Shown piece by piece: positions 36,834 to 48,900 of a stretch of DNA of 64,000 bases. Both the position numbers and the translations under genes were made by a program. The notes below the pieces were generated by a model that worked only from the letters and a program-made list of their open reading frames with translations, was not told where the DNA came from and did no database searches. Position 1 is the stretch's first letter. Each line of letters starts with the position of its first letter. Source of the stretch: Cyclina sinensis (Eukaryota > Mollusca > Bivalvia > Venerida > Veneridae); the NCBI GenBank assembly GCA_012932295.1, contig JAAONU010000013.1, positions 46,328,627-46,392,626 on the forward strand. Reading direction: 5' to 3'.

Positions 36834-37815
36834 TTATCTGCCCCAAAATCTGTATTTTTTTACTCTTTTCATGACCATCAAGTCTCTTTGGCACTTGGTA
36901 ACCAATTCGTTAATATGTTTCTCGAAAGTCAATTTTCTGTCCAATAACATTCCTAAAAAGCGAGCAACTTTTACAAATTTAATGGGTGTGCCGCCTAAAT
37001 TTATGTTCAAAGTATGGTGTTTTTGATTCCCGAAAAGTATTGCAACTGTTTTGGTTTCTGAGATTTTAAATCCCCAGTTTTTTGCCCAACCCCATAGTGA
37101 GTCCAGACCTGCTTGTGCATCTTTAGCAAGTTTGACCAAATTGGACCCAGTTTTCCAAGTTCCAGAATCATCTGCGAATTGGGAGATAACCATTCCTGTC
37201 CCTTGAAGGGTTTCCAGAAGCCCGTTAATTATAAGAGAAAATAAAAACGGGGAGAGAATAGTGCCCTGGGGAGTACCCCTCTCTGTCTCTTCAAACTGCA
37301 ACAGTTCTCCCTCAACCTTAACTGTGATTTTCCGACCCTCAAGGAAGGACCTGAGGTACTGAAAACAGTTTCCGGTGATTCCATATTGCTTTAACCTATA
37401 AAGAACACCTGTATGCCAGGTTAGATCAAAATCTGCAGTTAGATCAAGGATTACAGCCAAAACACTCCTTGATCTGTTTTTTGCAGAGATGATGTCATGT
37501 TGGAGCCTCACCAGTTGATCAAGGGTACTTCTCCCCTTGCGAAACCCTGATTGAAAGGGATTAATGATGTTGTTAGACTCTAAGAGGTGCTCGAGTCTGG
37601 CCTTCACCATGCCTTCCATTACTTTACCGGCATGGGAGGTGAGGCTTATGGGCCTATAAGATTTAGGCTCCCCTGGATTCTTACCAGGTTTCAAAAGGGG
37701 AACCACACAGGCTTCTTTCCATACCTCTGGGTACACCCCTGTCACCCAAACCCTATTAAACAATGCCAACCACAGCTCCAAAAAAGAATCAGGCATATGC
37801 TTAAACACAGACTGG
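36834..37815 (-). pseudogene. LINE reverse transcriptase domain
   Basis: This is the longest intact frame of the element, some 330 codons after the deletion junction. FADDS supplies the catalytic Asp pair (about 37165), but the first catalytic block reads DLTADFDLTWH rather than the usual D-x-(S/T)-KAF-D, so the lysine before the phenylalanine is lost. The frame ends at about 36834 and the reading shifts for the region before RNase H (LGALPATPGYLLELEAG at about 36700-36650). Confidence 0.8.
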
Positions 37816-38229
37816 ATTTGAATTTGTCCAAGTCCTCGTCCAAAGGCACCCCATGTATTACGACATCGAAGGTCTGGATTGTTGACGGTAAAACCGTCAA
37901 CACTTCCAGACCTCCTATCCGCAAGCCACAAATATTTAATGCTTTTGATAATGCCTCTGCAGATTTGAATTCAAGCAAAAAGGCACCCGAGGCCAAGGGA
38001 GTAATTTGGTAAACATTGTGTATAGACTTTTCTATCTCCCTTGAAATTACTTTAAGATTCACCTCAGATGCCAGATTTCTGAAACTACCTTTCAAAATAC
38101 AAACATATTTTGACGTATTACACTTGATTCTGTGTGAATGAATATTGTCAAGTGGTTGTCCTAAAATTCTAGACAAATCAAGATGATGTCTTCCTGGCTT
38201 AAGTTGAGCCAACATTTTATTTTGAGAAG

Positions 38230-39140
38230 AGGTATTAGAATAAAGTAAATGTGTTTAAGTTGGATTTGTTAAAAAAATTTGACAGATTTCAACCTGGAGA
38301 AAGATGTAATTGTGTTTACTAAACTTGTACTTTTAGGGTAAATACGGTAATTAGAATATACTATATGACTCGTATTAACCTCTTGAAATTCTTGAAACAA
38401 TATCAACCTTCTATATTTGTTATTTATAACTGTAGACTAATTCTAGTTAAATGTTTAGATAGAAGACGGTCCAGCCGTTTAATCTATGATTTCAAAAAGG
38501 GCTAGGTTGTATAATCCTCACAGGTAAATAACCCAGGTCTGTATATAACGATTTTCAAAATCTTTTTGTCTCCTCCTGATTCATGTCTTCTTTTCTGGAA
38601 TAAGTGTGCCAAAGTTTTCAAGCCTTTGTATGACAAGGCAGTTTAAAGGAATAAAGTAGAATGTACTGAACATGTGCTTGTTATTATGTGAGATGTTTGG
38701 GAGGTTCCTTGTCTTGTATAAACATCTCTATGAATTTAATTTCAAATCACCTTTTAAAATCAGTTGCATCTGCCTGTTCTGTTAGTGACTAAGTTGTATT
38801 TATTATTTTTAATTTAAATATCTCAATATTTAATTTTTAAGTTGGTTTGACACTTTAAACAATCATAGCCATATCTTAGCAATAAGTTCATCAGTTTATT
38901 TTTAAACCAAAACAGGAAACTTAATTTAGCTAGTAAAGAGTATCATCCTCAGGGACAGGCTGCTTTGATAAAGTGTAGTAGGTCCAAGCTAAAAAAACAC
39001 TTCCATATATACAAATACAGCCATGTGTATAAGCTCTGATTTTCTTCATGAAGCCAAGTATAAATGGAAAGTTCCCTTAATGGTAAGCTTTGAGCCTTGT
39101 CAATTTGGTTTTGAAAAGTAAAACTTTTTGTTGTCCCTGT
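38230..39140. other. AT-rich intergenic DNA
   Basis: No feature is supported between the LINE and the repeat upstream of the helicase gene. Confidence 0.4.
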
Positions 39141-39174
39141 CCATGAGAGTTACAATATGTATTTAAATACACAT

Positions 39175-39475
39175 ACCACATATATAAAGCGCCCTTTTCA
39201 TGCATAGATCACGTTCAAAGGCACTTTACATAGTTATTGCAGCCACTAAGGTGCAGGTTCATCCTCTACCAGCAGTGATCTGACCAGAGGGATCAACAAG
39301 ACAAAGCCCCCAGAAGAGAGACAGACAGATACCAGATACAAGGGAATCCGGGAACCAGTCCCTAGCTCTTATTGAATAGACCGCTTGGTTCTTTTATGTG
39401 CCCAGTGTATAGCACTGATACATGCACGGATTGCCTGGGTTTCTTACCAGAGCACCTCTAGGTAGTTGGTACGCT
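39175..39475. repeat. Dispersed repeat of the AAAGCGCCCTTTTCATG type
   Basis: Opens with TATATAAAGCGCCCTTTTC then AAGGCACTTTACATAG, a phrase I associate with a widespread marine-invertebrate repeat. It is GC-richer than its neighbours. No ends were resolved. It lies just upstream of the helicase gene, so it may mark the outer flank of that mobile unit. Confidence 0.35.
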
Positions 39476-39699
39476 CCCTTAGCAGCTAAATGAATACACT
39501 ACCGTTACTTCAAACCGCTGCTTTAAAACCCGTCGATTTATGATATTGACCTTTACAATGAACTTTTAAACAACCAATGAAAGTGCACCAATATCCCCAA
39601 AACCGAAAAACCTTTAAACCTTTTTTCATTAGTTGACACGATCACGTGACTGCAAAAATTATAAATAGAAAGGTGTTTTCTCACATATTTGTAAACAAA

Positions 39700-42600
39700 A
39701 TGGCGTCTCTGGAAGATATAAACTTTGATCAACTTGCAAAACGTTTAAATTATCGCTCCATTAAACCATTTCAAAAATCTGTACTTCGTGCAATCATTGA
39801 AGAAAATAAGGACACATTTGTTTGTGCAAAAACAGGGTCAGGAAAGTCGCTGTGTTTTCAAGGATTAGCGTATCTCTATCGTGAACTTGGACTGAAAAGA
39901 AACCCTATTGTGTTGGTAATTTCACCGTTGATTTCGTTGATGGAGGCTCAAGTTCAAGAATTACGAGAGAAACAAATTTCCGCGACCTACATCGGAAAAG
40001 ATTCGAGCGAAAGCTGTGAAATACGTAGAGGGCAGTTTTCGTATGTTTACTCTAACCCAGAGAACCTCACATCAGGTGTGTGGAGGGACATGCTTCTGAG
40101 TTCTGTGTACAGAGAGAATTTAGTTTGTATTGTGTTTGATGAAGTACACACTGCTGTGTCATGGTAAGAATTATTGATTTATCATGTTCATGTATCTGTT
40201 AAATGACTAAATCACAGAATTTACCTGATTTTTTTTTTCTTTGAAATTGAAAAGAATTTATAGATAAGAAAAGATAATCTTTGATAAACATAATACCACT
40301 AGCTGTAAAAGCTTTTTTTCCGACAGAACAGACTATCCTTTAACATACAAACAAACAAACTGCTGTATAAAAGAAAAATTAAATTAAGAGACTTGATTGT
40401 TCATCTGTGATAAAAGCTGTAAAATAATTTAAGAAAATGGAAAAAAAATATAATATTATGCTTCTATACACCATGAAAACTGCGAAAAAAATATTGATTT
40501 TACCAGGATTCGAACCCATGCCCATAAAAAAAAAGAGCAATGATCTACACCACTGAACCATGGAGACAAGTTATTATAATTCGACAAAATTAATGATACA
40601 ACTGAAGTCTCAACTCGGCCCACTATTAAAAGCTAGCAAGACCACTCAGACACTTCACCCCCCAAAATTTGCAGACACTACACCCCCATTGCTCACTAAC
40701 AAAGCATAAAGATGTACCTCTTCTGTTTGCAGCCTTGGATATACCTATCAGATAAATGTTCATACTTTTACTTTGGCCAGCAAATGTGTTATCAAAATAT
40801 GATATGAATGCTTTGTGCAATACAGGTCTGAATGACTTTTTTTCACAAATTAATAGTTACATGGGTTTGTTTAAAACTGTTTTCACCAATTATTAGTTAC
40901 ATGCATTGTTTAAAACTTTTTTTCTATAAAGTTTAAATAAAAATTTACCATTTTTTTTTATCTATTTTTAGATTATTTTGTAGAGCAAATGAGCAATTAT
41001 TTAACCTTTTTCCTATAAGATTAAAAGAGTCTATCTCTATAATCAATGCATATTCTCATCAAACAGTTGTATATTGCCATATTGTATATTCAACATAATT
41101 ATGCTAAAATCTGTTAATTGAATTACATGATAACTGTGCCACCTATTGATCCCATAACACATGATAAAGTATGCCTGAAGAAAATTATTACTATATGATG
41201 TAATAACAGGTGTTGTCAGTTTTAAAGTGTTCAGCTATACATGTATAACTAGATACCTTGTCTCTAAAAAGCAAAATACAAATACTTAGCTAAATTATTT
41301 AACATCTTCTTGAAATAGGTTGACATAACATATTCAAATTTATTCAGATCTTCTGCATCTGAAGAGAAGAGAAAAAGGAAGAAATAAGAAAAAGAAAAGA
41401 GAAAAAAACTGTAGGCACCGTGGTCCCAGGGTAGAGCGCATGGCTCCGGATCTGGAGGTTGCGGGTTCGAATCCCATCAGAGGCAAGATCTCTCACGATC
41501 TTCACATTCCTCCAAGCTGCATGATTACTGGTATGGAACCCAGGAAGCAGTCTTCGAGTGTGATGAATCTAAGAACTTGTATTGCAATTGATGTAAAATA
41601 AATGAGTCTAAACTATTAAGATTTCGGCCAGTTACAAAAATATCTTAGCAAAAATTTAACTCTCATCATTTAGATCAAAATCATAAAATGTCCCTATAAA
41701 AAACATTTTTTTAAATACAAGCATTTACACTTTAGAATATTTATTCATTGATGCTATAATATACACAATTTATTTTTTCACAGACACCTCTGAATTAAAA
41801 GCAGCAACATTTTTAGATCAAAAATTTAATTTGATTTATTAGCAACTTTAATTTTTGGCATTATTATGTATATAAAATAGTATTAATCTTTCATCCTGTA
41901 CAGTGTCATCAATGAGAGATGAAAAGAGGTGTGAAAGAGATTACATTTACTTTGTTGAATAAAACATAACTTAATTATTCTGATATAATAAATAATATTA
42001 AGAGACATTTATGCAATAACCCTATTATCAGCGGAACACTGAATTCTTTATGTGCCCGGGCAACAAAACCATTAAAAATGCTATATGATTCAAAAGACAA
42101 AAATACATATAACTATTTACACCTTTAATTGTCTTTAAGTAACGAAAAATAAAATGGGGGGTGAAGTGTCTGAGGGGTGAAATGTTTGGAATAAATGGCT
42201 TGGGGTGAAGTGTCTATAAGCCCTATTATTGTAATTGAATTTGTTAATTCGATTTAACAGTGATATAATTATGCAACAAACATCTATACCAGATTATTTT
42301 TCTGACTTTAAAGGCAACATCTTACCTGTATGGTACGTAACCTCTTATTTATATACAATATAAGTGGTACATAACCTCCAATAACGGTACATTTATGTAG
42401 TGGTACATAAATTCATTTCATTAATACATGTTTTTTTCATGAAAACTTGTCAAGCACAATTTCTTTAGATGTTTATGAAACATAATTTAGTAATTGTGTG
42501 TTTTACTGGAAAATAAAAATATCATTATACTAACAAAATGGGCAAAGTTGACCCGTGGCCAGTTTTTACAGAGCCAGGATGACTTCGGATTAAGTGGAAG

Positions 42601-45279
42601 GTGGATGTTTTGTCAAACTTAATTTCTATAAGAAATAAGAGGTGTGAAGATGTTTTGTTAACCACCAAGCTGTTTTTCAGCCTAACATGTTAAATTTGCT
42701 ATTTCACTGTTAATTACATGTAATAATTACAAAAACTATACTTATTTTCTTCTTTTATTATGCTCCCTGAAGGGCAAGCATATAGTTGCCGCTTTGTCCG
42801 TCCGTCATAATTTTGTCTGGAGCATAACTTGAAAACCCCTGGATATAATTTGTTTAAACTGCACACAGTGGTAGAGGGCATTGGCGCGGTGTGCAGTGCC
42901 AAAGAACCATAACTCTATTTTCCCCGTTTTTGAATTTTATCTCATTTTAGAAAAATCTTGTCCGGAGAATATCCTGAAAACCCTTGGACATAATTTGTTT
43001 AAACTGCACACAGTGGTAGAGGGCATTGACGAAGAGTGCAGTGCCATAGAACCATAACTCTATATTGCCCCGTTTTTGAATTTTCTCCCCTTTTAGAAAA
43101 ATCTTGTCCGGAGCATAACCTGAAAACTCTTGGACATAATTTGTTTAAACTGCACACAGTGGTAGCGGGCATTGAGATGGAGTGCAGTGCTAAAGAACAA
43201 TAACTCTTTTTGCCCCGTTTTTGAATTATCTCACTCTTTAGAAAAATCTTGTCCAGAGCATAACCTGAAAACCCTTGGACATAATTTGTTTAGACTGCAC
43301 ACAGTGGAAGAGGGCATTGAGGCGGTGTGCAGTGCCAAAGAACCTTAACTCTATTTGCCCCGTTTTTGAATTATCTCCCTTTTTTAGAAAAATCTTGTCT
43401 GGAGCATAACTTGAAAACCCTTGGAGATAATTATGCTCCTCAAAGAGCGAGCATATAGTTGCTGCTTTGTCTGTCCATCCGTTCCGTTCGTTTGTCTGTT
43501 CGTCTGTCATAATTTTGTCCAGAGCATAACAAAAATTATGAGAGATATCAGACCAAACTTCATAAGTAGTTAGATCTCATTAAGGAGCAGTGCAGTGCAC
43601 AAGAACCAGAACTCTTGCTTTATTAATTTTTGAGTTATTGCCCTTTGAAATTTCTAATACTTATTTTTTGTCCGGGGCATATCTCACAAAGTAAAAGAGT
43701 TATCAACTTGAAACTTTATAAGTAGATAGATCTCATTGATGAGCAGTGCAGTGCACAAGAACTATGACTCTAGCTTTATTAATTTTTGAGTTATTGCCCT
43801 TTAAAATTTCTCATACTTTTTTTTTGTCCGGGGCACATCTCACAAAGTATAAGAGATATTAACATGAAAGTTTATTGGTAGATAGATCTCTATGAGGAGA
43901 AGTGCAGCGTGCAAGAACCATAACTCTATTTTGCATAATTTAGGAGTTATTGCCCTTTGTTATTTTCATACTTTAAAAAAATACATATTAAACAATAGCC
44001 CTTTTGGAATTGGCATTTATTTGGGAAGCATCCATCGGTTCTACCGATTTCTTGTTTATTTGATTTGCACAAAGATAATCCTATTTGATAGCATTGATCA
44101 TCATAATTATTGTTATCATAACATCTGATACAGTACTGTTTTTATTATAGGGGCTTAGATAAAAAAGATGAAGATGCTTTTCGCCCAGAGTTTGCCAGGG
44201 TTGGAGAGCTTCGGTCGATGGTATCAAATATCCCAATGCTAGCACTCACAGCCACAGCTAGTGCATCAGTACGTGCCAAAATACAGCGTCTACTGGCTAT
44301 GAAATCACCATTAGAAATCATTGAATCCCCAGACAGAGAGAACATTAAGATATCAGTCATCAGAATACCAGTGGAACTGGAAACCTCATTTAAGTGGTTA
44401 GTAGACTTAATGAAGAGAGATGGAAGAAACTGCATGAAGGTAATTATTTACTGCAGGAGAATTCAAGATTGTTCGAAACTGTTCATGTATTTTAAAGATG
44501 AAGTGCAGGGTAAAGAATTATTTGACATGTTCCATTCAAGGACTACAGAAAAGGTTAAATCAAAAATTTTGTCAAAAATCAAAGAGCCAAACAGCAGTCT
44601 CCGAGTCATCATTGCTACAAATGCTGTTGGAATGGGTTTGGACTTTAATTCCAACCATATTATACATTATGGACCACCATCAGATTATGATGCCTACCTT
44701 CAGCAGATTGGTCGAGTTGGTCGTGATGGAACACCCTCTCATGCAATGCTATTGTACCATTCACAACAATTAAGAAAGGTTTCACCAGAAATGTTAAGTT
44801 TTGTGAAAAGTGACAAGTGTAGACGCATTATTCTTCGTCAGCTATATGGTGACAAGTCTGTGAAAAACGTTGAAGGCTGCAAGTGTTGTGACATATGTGA
44901 AAAAGATTGTAAATGTGGAAACTGTGAGGAAAGTATAGTTTCATTTAGACTTAATATTGAGGGAGCTGAAGCTGAATCTGGCATGGAACGCCATGTATCA
45001 GACGAAGATAGTCACCGTGTAGAGATACATTTGTTGGCTTTGAAGAATGAACTTGATAGGGAAGCATCTAGGTACAGTACATTTGTAAGCCATGGACTAA
45101 CTAATAGTACAATTAAATTATTAGTAGAAAAAGCAGCCTGGATTTTCGATGTAGATACAATACTTGACAGGTTTGGAATCTTTCATGAAGACGTGGCAGT
45201 AAAGATTCTGGGTATATATTCAGATATATTTGGTGACACCAACACAGACTTCGAGTTTGAAGATGACAGCTTGCAATGA
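39700..45279 (+). CDS. RecQ-type superfamily II DNA helicase (two exons), probably transposon-encoded
   Basis: Exons are 39700-40163 and 44151-45279. Donor ATG|GTAAGAA and acceptor TTATTATAG|GGG join in frame, restoring SWG, the RecQ sequence after the DExH box; total 530 residues. The start AACAAAATGGCG is favoured over an in-frame ATG at 39646. Motif I AKTGSGKS is at residues 43-50, Ia SPLISLMEAQ near 75, II DEVH at 147, III LTATAS at 187, IV VIIYCRR near 252, V ATNAVGMGLD at 310 and VI QQIGRVGRDG at 339. A RecQ-like zinc module follows (CRRIILRQLYG, then CKCCDICEKDCKCGNC). An unwinding 3'-5' ATPase is expected from the family. No HRDC or exonuclease domain is present, and the protein is shorter than host RecQ proteins. 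It converges on the DUF6589-like gene. The 4-kb intron is full of repeats. Confidence 0.85.
40490..40565 (-). repeat. tRNA-derived SINE head in the helicase intron
   Basis: The minus strand reads CATGGTTCAGTGGTGTAGAT (A-box-like), then GGGTTCGAATCC (B box), separated by a T-run. The spacing is tRNA-like, but the anticodon arm is degraded by the run. It is not a functional tRNA. Confidence 0.5.
41412..41610 (+). repeat. tRNA-derived SINE
   Basis: A tRNA-like head runs from GGCACCGTGGTCCCAGGGTA (A box), through an arm CTCCGGATCTGGAG, to GCGGGTTCGAATCCC (B box), about 72 bases in all. A body of about 120 bases ends in an A-rich AAAATAAATG tail. The intact boxes and non-tRNA body indicate a SINE. 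It lies inside the helicase intron. Confidence 0.7.
42755..43985 (+). repeat. Compound ATGCTCC-headed tandem-core element, about 146-bp monomers
   Basis: The head is ATGCTCCCTGAAGGGCAAGC then TTGCCGCTTTGTCCGTCC. Five monomers near 146 bp follow (GTTTAAACTGCACACAGTGG, CTTGTCCGGAGCATAACC). At about 43432 a second head starts (ATGCTCCTCAAAGAGCGAGC), followed by three monomers of a related type (CATATCTCACAAAGTA, AGTAGATAGATCTCATT). It fills much of the helicase intron. Confidence 0.75.
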
Positions 45280-45450
45280 ATATAGAATAATTCATAGGTA
45301 AGTTCCAACTTTGTTTAATTTATGTTGAATATTTTGAAATAAATCATTTTACAGAATATACATGTATGAACAATCATGTAAATAATGTTAATATCTCTTT
45401 ATGCTTAGGCTTTCAGTTAATGTCTTTATAGATACAACAACAAATTTTAA

Positions 45451-45596
45451 AGGGGCACACTACAGTGTTTATATATGTCAATTTGAAAATTAAGTTTAGT
45501 AAGTAATTTGGCTGTGTTATTTATTTTTTATCCGTTTTTTATTTATTATTTTTTTTGGACAAAATATTTTTTAATATAATATTATGGCATGCCCCT
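45451..45596. mobile_element. 146-bp TTAA-target miniature element
   Basis: AGGGGCACACTAC at the left is mirrored by the complement of AGGGGCATGCCATA at the right. Both ends are directly bordered by TTAA (45447-45450 and 45597-45600). It lies in the 0.64-kb gap between the convergent stop codons of the helicase and the DUF6589-like gene. The TTAA border resembles that of the 1.9-kb element at 10205-12113. Confidence 0.7.
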
Positions 45597-45920
45597 TTAA
45601 TGCTGTTGGCAAGTTTCTAAGTCATAGCACATATGAAACACTGGAAAATGCATTTTCAAGTAAAGTGCTTTAAAAATTGTAATTAAAACCAGAGGCAATC
45701 TTGTCACTTTCTAAGTAAGATTTCGTAATGAATGTACTTGTAGTCACTAATTACATTTCCACTGTAAACCTTTCATTCAAGCCTATATTATTCTGTTAGC
45801 AATGCATTTTCATTCAGTGATATGTTTTTTTAGTAAGAGATGGTTAAAGAAATTCTGTCCTATAATACCACTGTGCTTTGTAACCTTCATGCCTCAAATC
45901 TTTGAAAACTGTGCATGATT

Positions 45921-48900
45921 TTACATTTCTTTCTGTGCACGTTGTTTGTTTTTATTTATCCAGTCATTTAATTCAACAGGATTAAGTGATATAAGCAAGT
46001 CACTGCTGAAATTGACAAAAGATGCATGTTCTCGTCCAGCTGTGAAATTAAAGACATCTGCCGCATTTAGCTCAGCAACAACAAGAGCAATATCAGACTC
46101 TCTCTTTGCTTTGGCATGCTTGCCACTCTTCTCAGGTTTACATACTGCCTTGTCATAAACTTCACACAGGTCACTTAAATATTTTAAGCATTTGACCCAC
46201 CTTCTACATCCTTCAAATGTTACGTTTGCTCCCATTTTTCTGCACTGGTCTTTCAGCAAATGAACATTTATTTCAACCAAATTGTCATTGGGTATAAGGT
46301 GACCAACACCACGACCCATGTTAAAAGACATGTTCCATTTGTATTCGTAGGCTTCTTTTTCAGACAATATAGATATGTAGTATGCAAGAACCCTCCACAT
46401 CCATAATCTGTACTTAATATGATGTCCCTGATGAAAATGGAGCATTTCATACTTAGCATTTCTGATCAGTCTGTTACCGTCTCCCATTTTGTAAGCATCC
46501 TCTGTATCCCTAAAAAGAAGACAGATTTTCATGAAAGCTGATGCTACATTAAATACTCCATCATAACATGATGAACTGCTGCTACAAGTATGCTGTGGAG
46601 GATTAATGTTAATTGTGGTATTATGCTTTTCTTTCAAATGTCTTTTTAGCCAGTGGAATTGTTTATAACTTTTTTCACAGTTTCCATGTGGACATTTATA
46701 TCTGCCAGTTATATCTAAACTTGTAAGGCTATCCATTTGTGTTTGCATATATTGTATATCTTCTAAAATATCTGGTACTGTTCCAGAGCCCTCCATTACA
46801 TATACTTCTAATATATTTTTAGCCATACCATTTATCCACTCTAGCTGGTTTTCTGCAGGCGTTTGTTCTATAAATGGTGGTATTTTGTTTTGTGTTGGAG
46901 AAGAATTTGAATCTTTCATTCCAAAATAGTGGCAAGTTGCTGCTATGATGTGACCATCTAAAATATCATCAATGAAATTCTTACACTGTCTGTATGAAGT
47001 TGTCATGTCTAATTTCACATCCCTTCTATCTAAAAGACATTTCAGTTGATACAATGTCCCCTGTTCATTTACACTGGAGGTAAGATAGAAACAATCAAAG
47101 ATGTATTTTAGTAGATTCATTAGTCTGTGTAATCCTTCAGGTCTGTGTATAAACCCTAAAAGTTTGTCATTATCACTTTCTCCATTTATCATGTCTAACT
47201 GTGCCTGATATGCTCTTTCATTAGTAAGGACATCACCCCCAAACACTTTTCTCTCTATAATATTATTTTCATCAGCACATTCAATAAATGGAATACACTT
47301 CTGATGCAAATCTGAAAGAATATCTATCATATCTTCATTTTTGCTTTCATTTTTGTCATATAGGTCTACTAAAAAGTATTCAGATTTCTGCCTATAGTTG
47401 TCAATGTGTGGGTGTTCTATCATCTCTGGGACAACAGTTGAAAATTTTTCAAGGCATTTAAAGTTTTTTACAAGAACCTTTTGTACATGATGTGCAAAAC
47501 ATTCCTGCAGCTCATTGTTGTCCTCAGCCGATGGAAGAAATTCAACATTTTTCACTAAGTTAATAGGTTTTTGTGGTCTCTCTGTGGATAGGTTTTTTCC
47601 CTTCACACGTAATTCAGCAGCTAATGTCAGAAACCAATGAAAGTCCTTGGTTTTTTTGTCTTTACTCTGGTGTGACCTATTCACTCTCAAAGCACAATTA
47701 TCACCATATATTTCTACATTTACTTTGTCATTCATCTTAGAGTTACACCTGTCTAAAAAAATTTCAGAAATTAATTTCGTTTTCTTTGTTTCAGCTATTT
47801 GTACCGCTATGCTTTCTGTATTTATATCCGTTAATGTTGTTGGTTCTGTATGATAAGTAAATTGAATATCACTATTTTCAGGAATATTCACCTTTAATTC
47901 TTCTGTGTTTTTACAGATCATCATGATATCTGATACACTGGTTGTTAATTCTGGCAAAGGTTTGATAAAAGGCATAGAGGCATTGCTAAAAATTGCACAA
48001 GAAGAATTAACCACAGGAGCACTTGGAGGAAATACACCTTGAACATCTACTTGTAGAAGAGCTTGTGATTCACTCATCTGAGCAGTTACCTCAACTGCAG
48101 AGGACACACTGTTAGTCTCATTATTGGTTAAATTTTTCATAGACTGGATAGTCCTCTTACATATTTCAGTTTCAGTAACACATTTTTTGTATTCTGTTAA
48201 TTTTTCAATCACTTGTTTATCATGCAATTTTGATATTTCATGTTTTTTTAAATAGACTGATTCTGTGCTTACACATGCTCCTAGTCTATTTAATCTACCA
48301 ATTGTTTCATCATTTGTGCCTCCATTATCAAGTAATAGACCAACAATATGGGCGATTGCAGACATTTTGGGGTTCCTACATCTTAACAATACAGAGCCTG
48401 CAAAGGCTATGTTAATTATATGCTTAGATTCTAAATCACATTTTGTAGAAACTGCTGATGTCATAACTTTCAGAAAAACCGGAGCTTTTCTTTTCCATTC
48501 CTCTATTACTTTTGAAAATTCAAAATTCAGTAATTGTGCAGCTTCTACATTTTGAAGGACAGAATCACCACTTATTTCACACAGCTTTGTACATTCCTTG
48601 TAGATTGAAGAGGACATCATGTCATATATTTCCTCCCTGTAAAACAAAGTTGAACAGTTGATGAAAATAAAAGGTCACTGGAAAGTCTGTAAATGTATCT
48701 GGAAAGTCTGTAAATGTACATTTGTATATCAGTGTAAAGTTTTCAGAATTATTTCACTGAGAAGTAGTCTTATTTTCTGAAATTAAATTCTTAAAATTAT
48801 TTTTATGTAGTACAAATGTTATTGTGTATGTATTTAAATTTAACTTATGTTGTAAATAGTTTGCTTTTACTTCAGTCCATCATCATGAAATACAGCAGAT

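Larger units (their letters stand above)
35345..38225 (-). mobile_element. I-clade-like LINE with RNase H, internally deleted
   Basis: Read on the minus strand from 38215 the element starts with an ORF1-like reading (MLAQLKPGRHHLDLSRIL) of about 135 codons. It passes without a gap into the middle of a reverse transcriptase: VWKEACVVPLLKPGKNPGE, SYRPISLTSHAGKVMEGMV, FQSGFRKGRSTLDQL, LDLTADFDLTWH, GTPQGTILSPFLFS and ISQFADDSGTW. A C-terminal RNase H follows (YTDGSKD at about 36275, FSDSLSTL at about 36105, WCPAHIGITGNERADCAA at about 35960), then a CxxC...H..F..C tail. RNase H places it in the I group. The rest of ORF1, the endonuclease and the start of the RT are missing. A stop at about 36207 and several frame changes make it inactive. 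Confidence 0.88.

Noticed and set aside
36834..37931. Reading the frame upstream of the LINE RT (MWLADRRSGSV...) as its N-terminus
   Set aside because: That part is the ORF1 region read in the wrong frame; true RT similarity starts only near SVFKHMPDSF.
41412..41485. Possible functional tRNA gene
   Set aside because: A and B boxes are good, but the arms do not give a clean cloverleaf and a SINE-type body follows without a T-run terminator.
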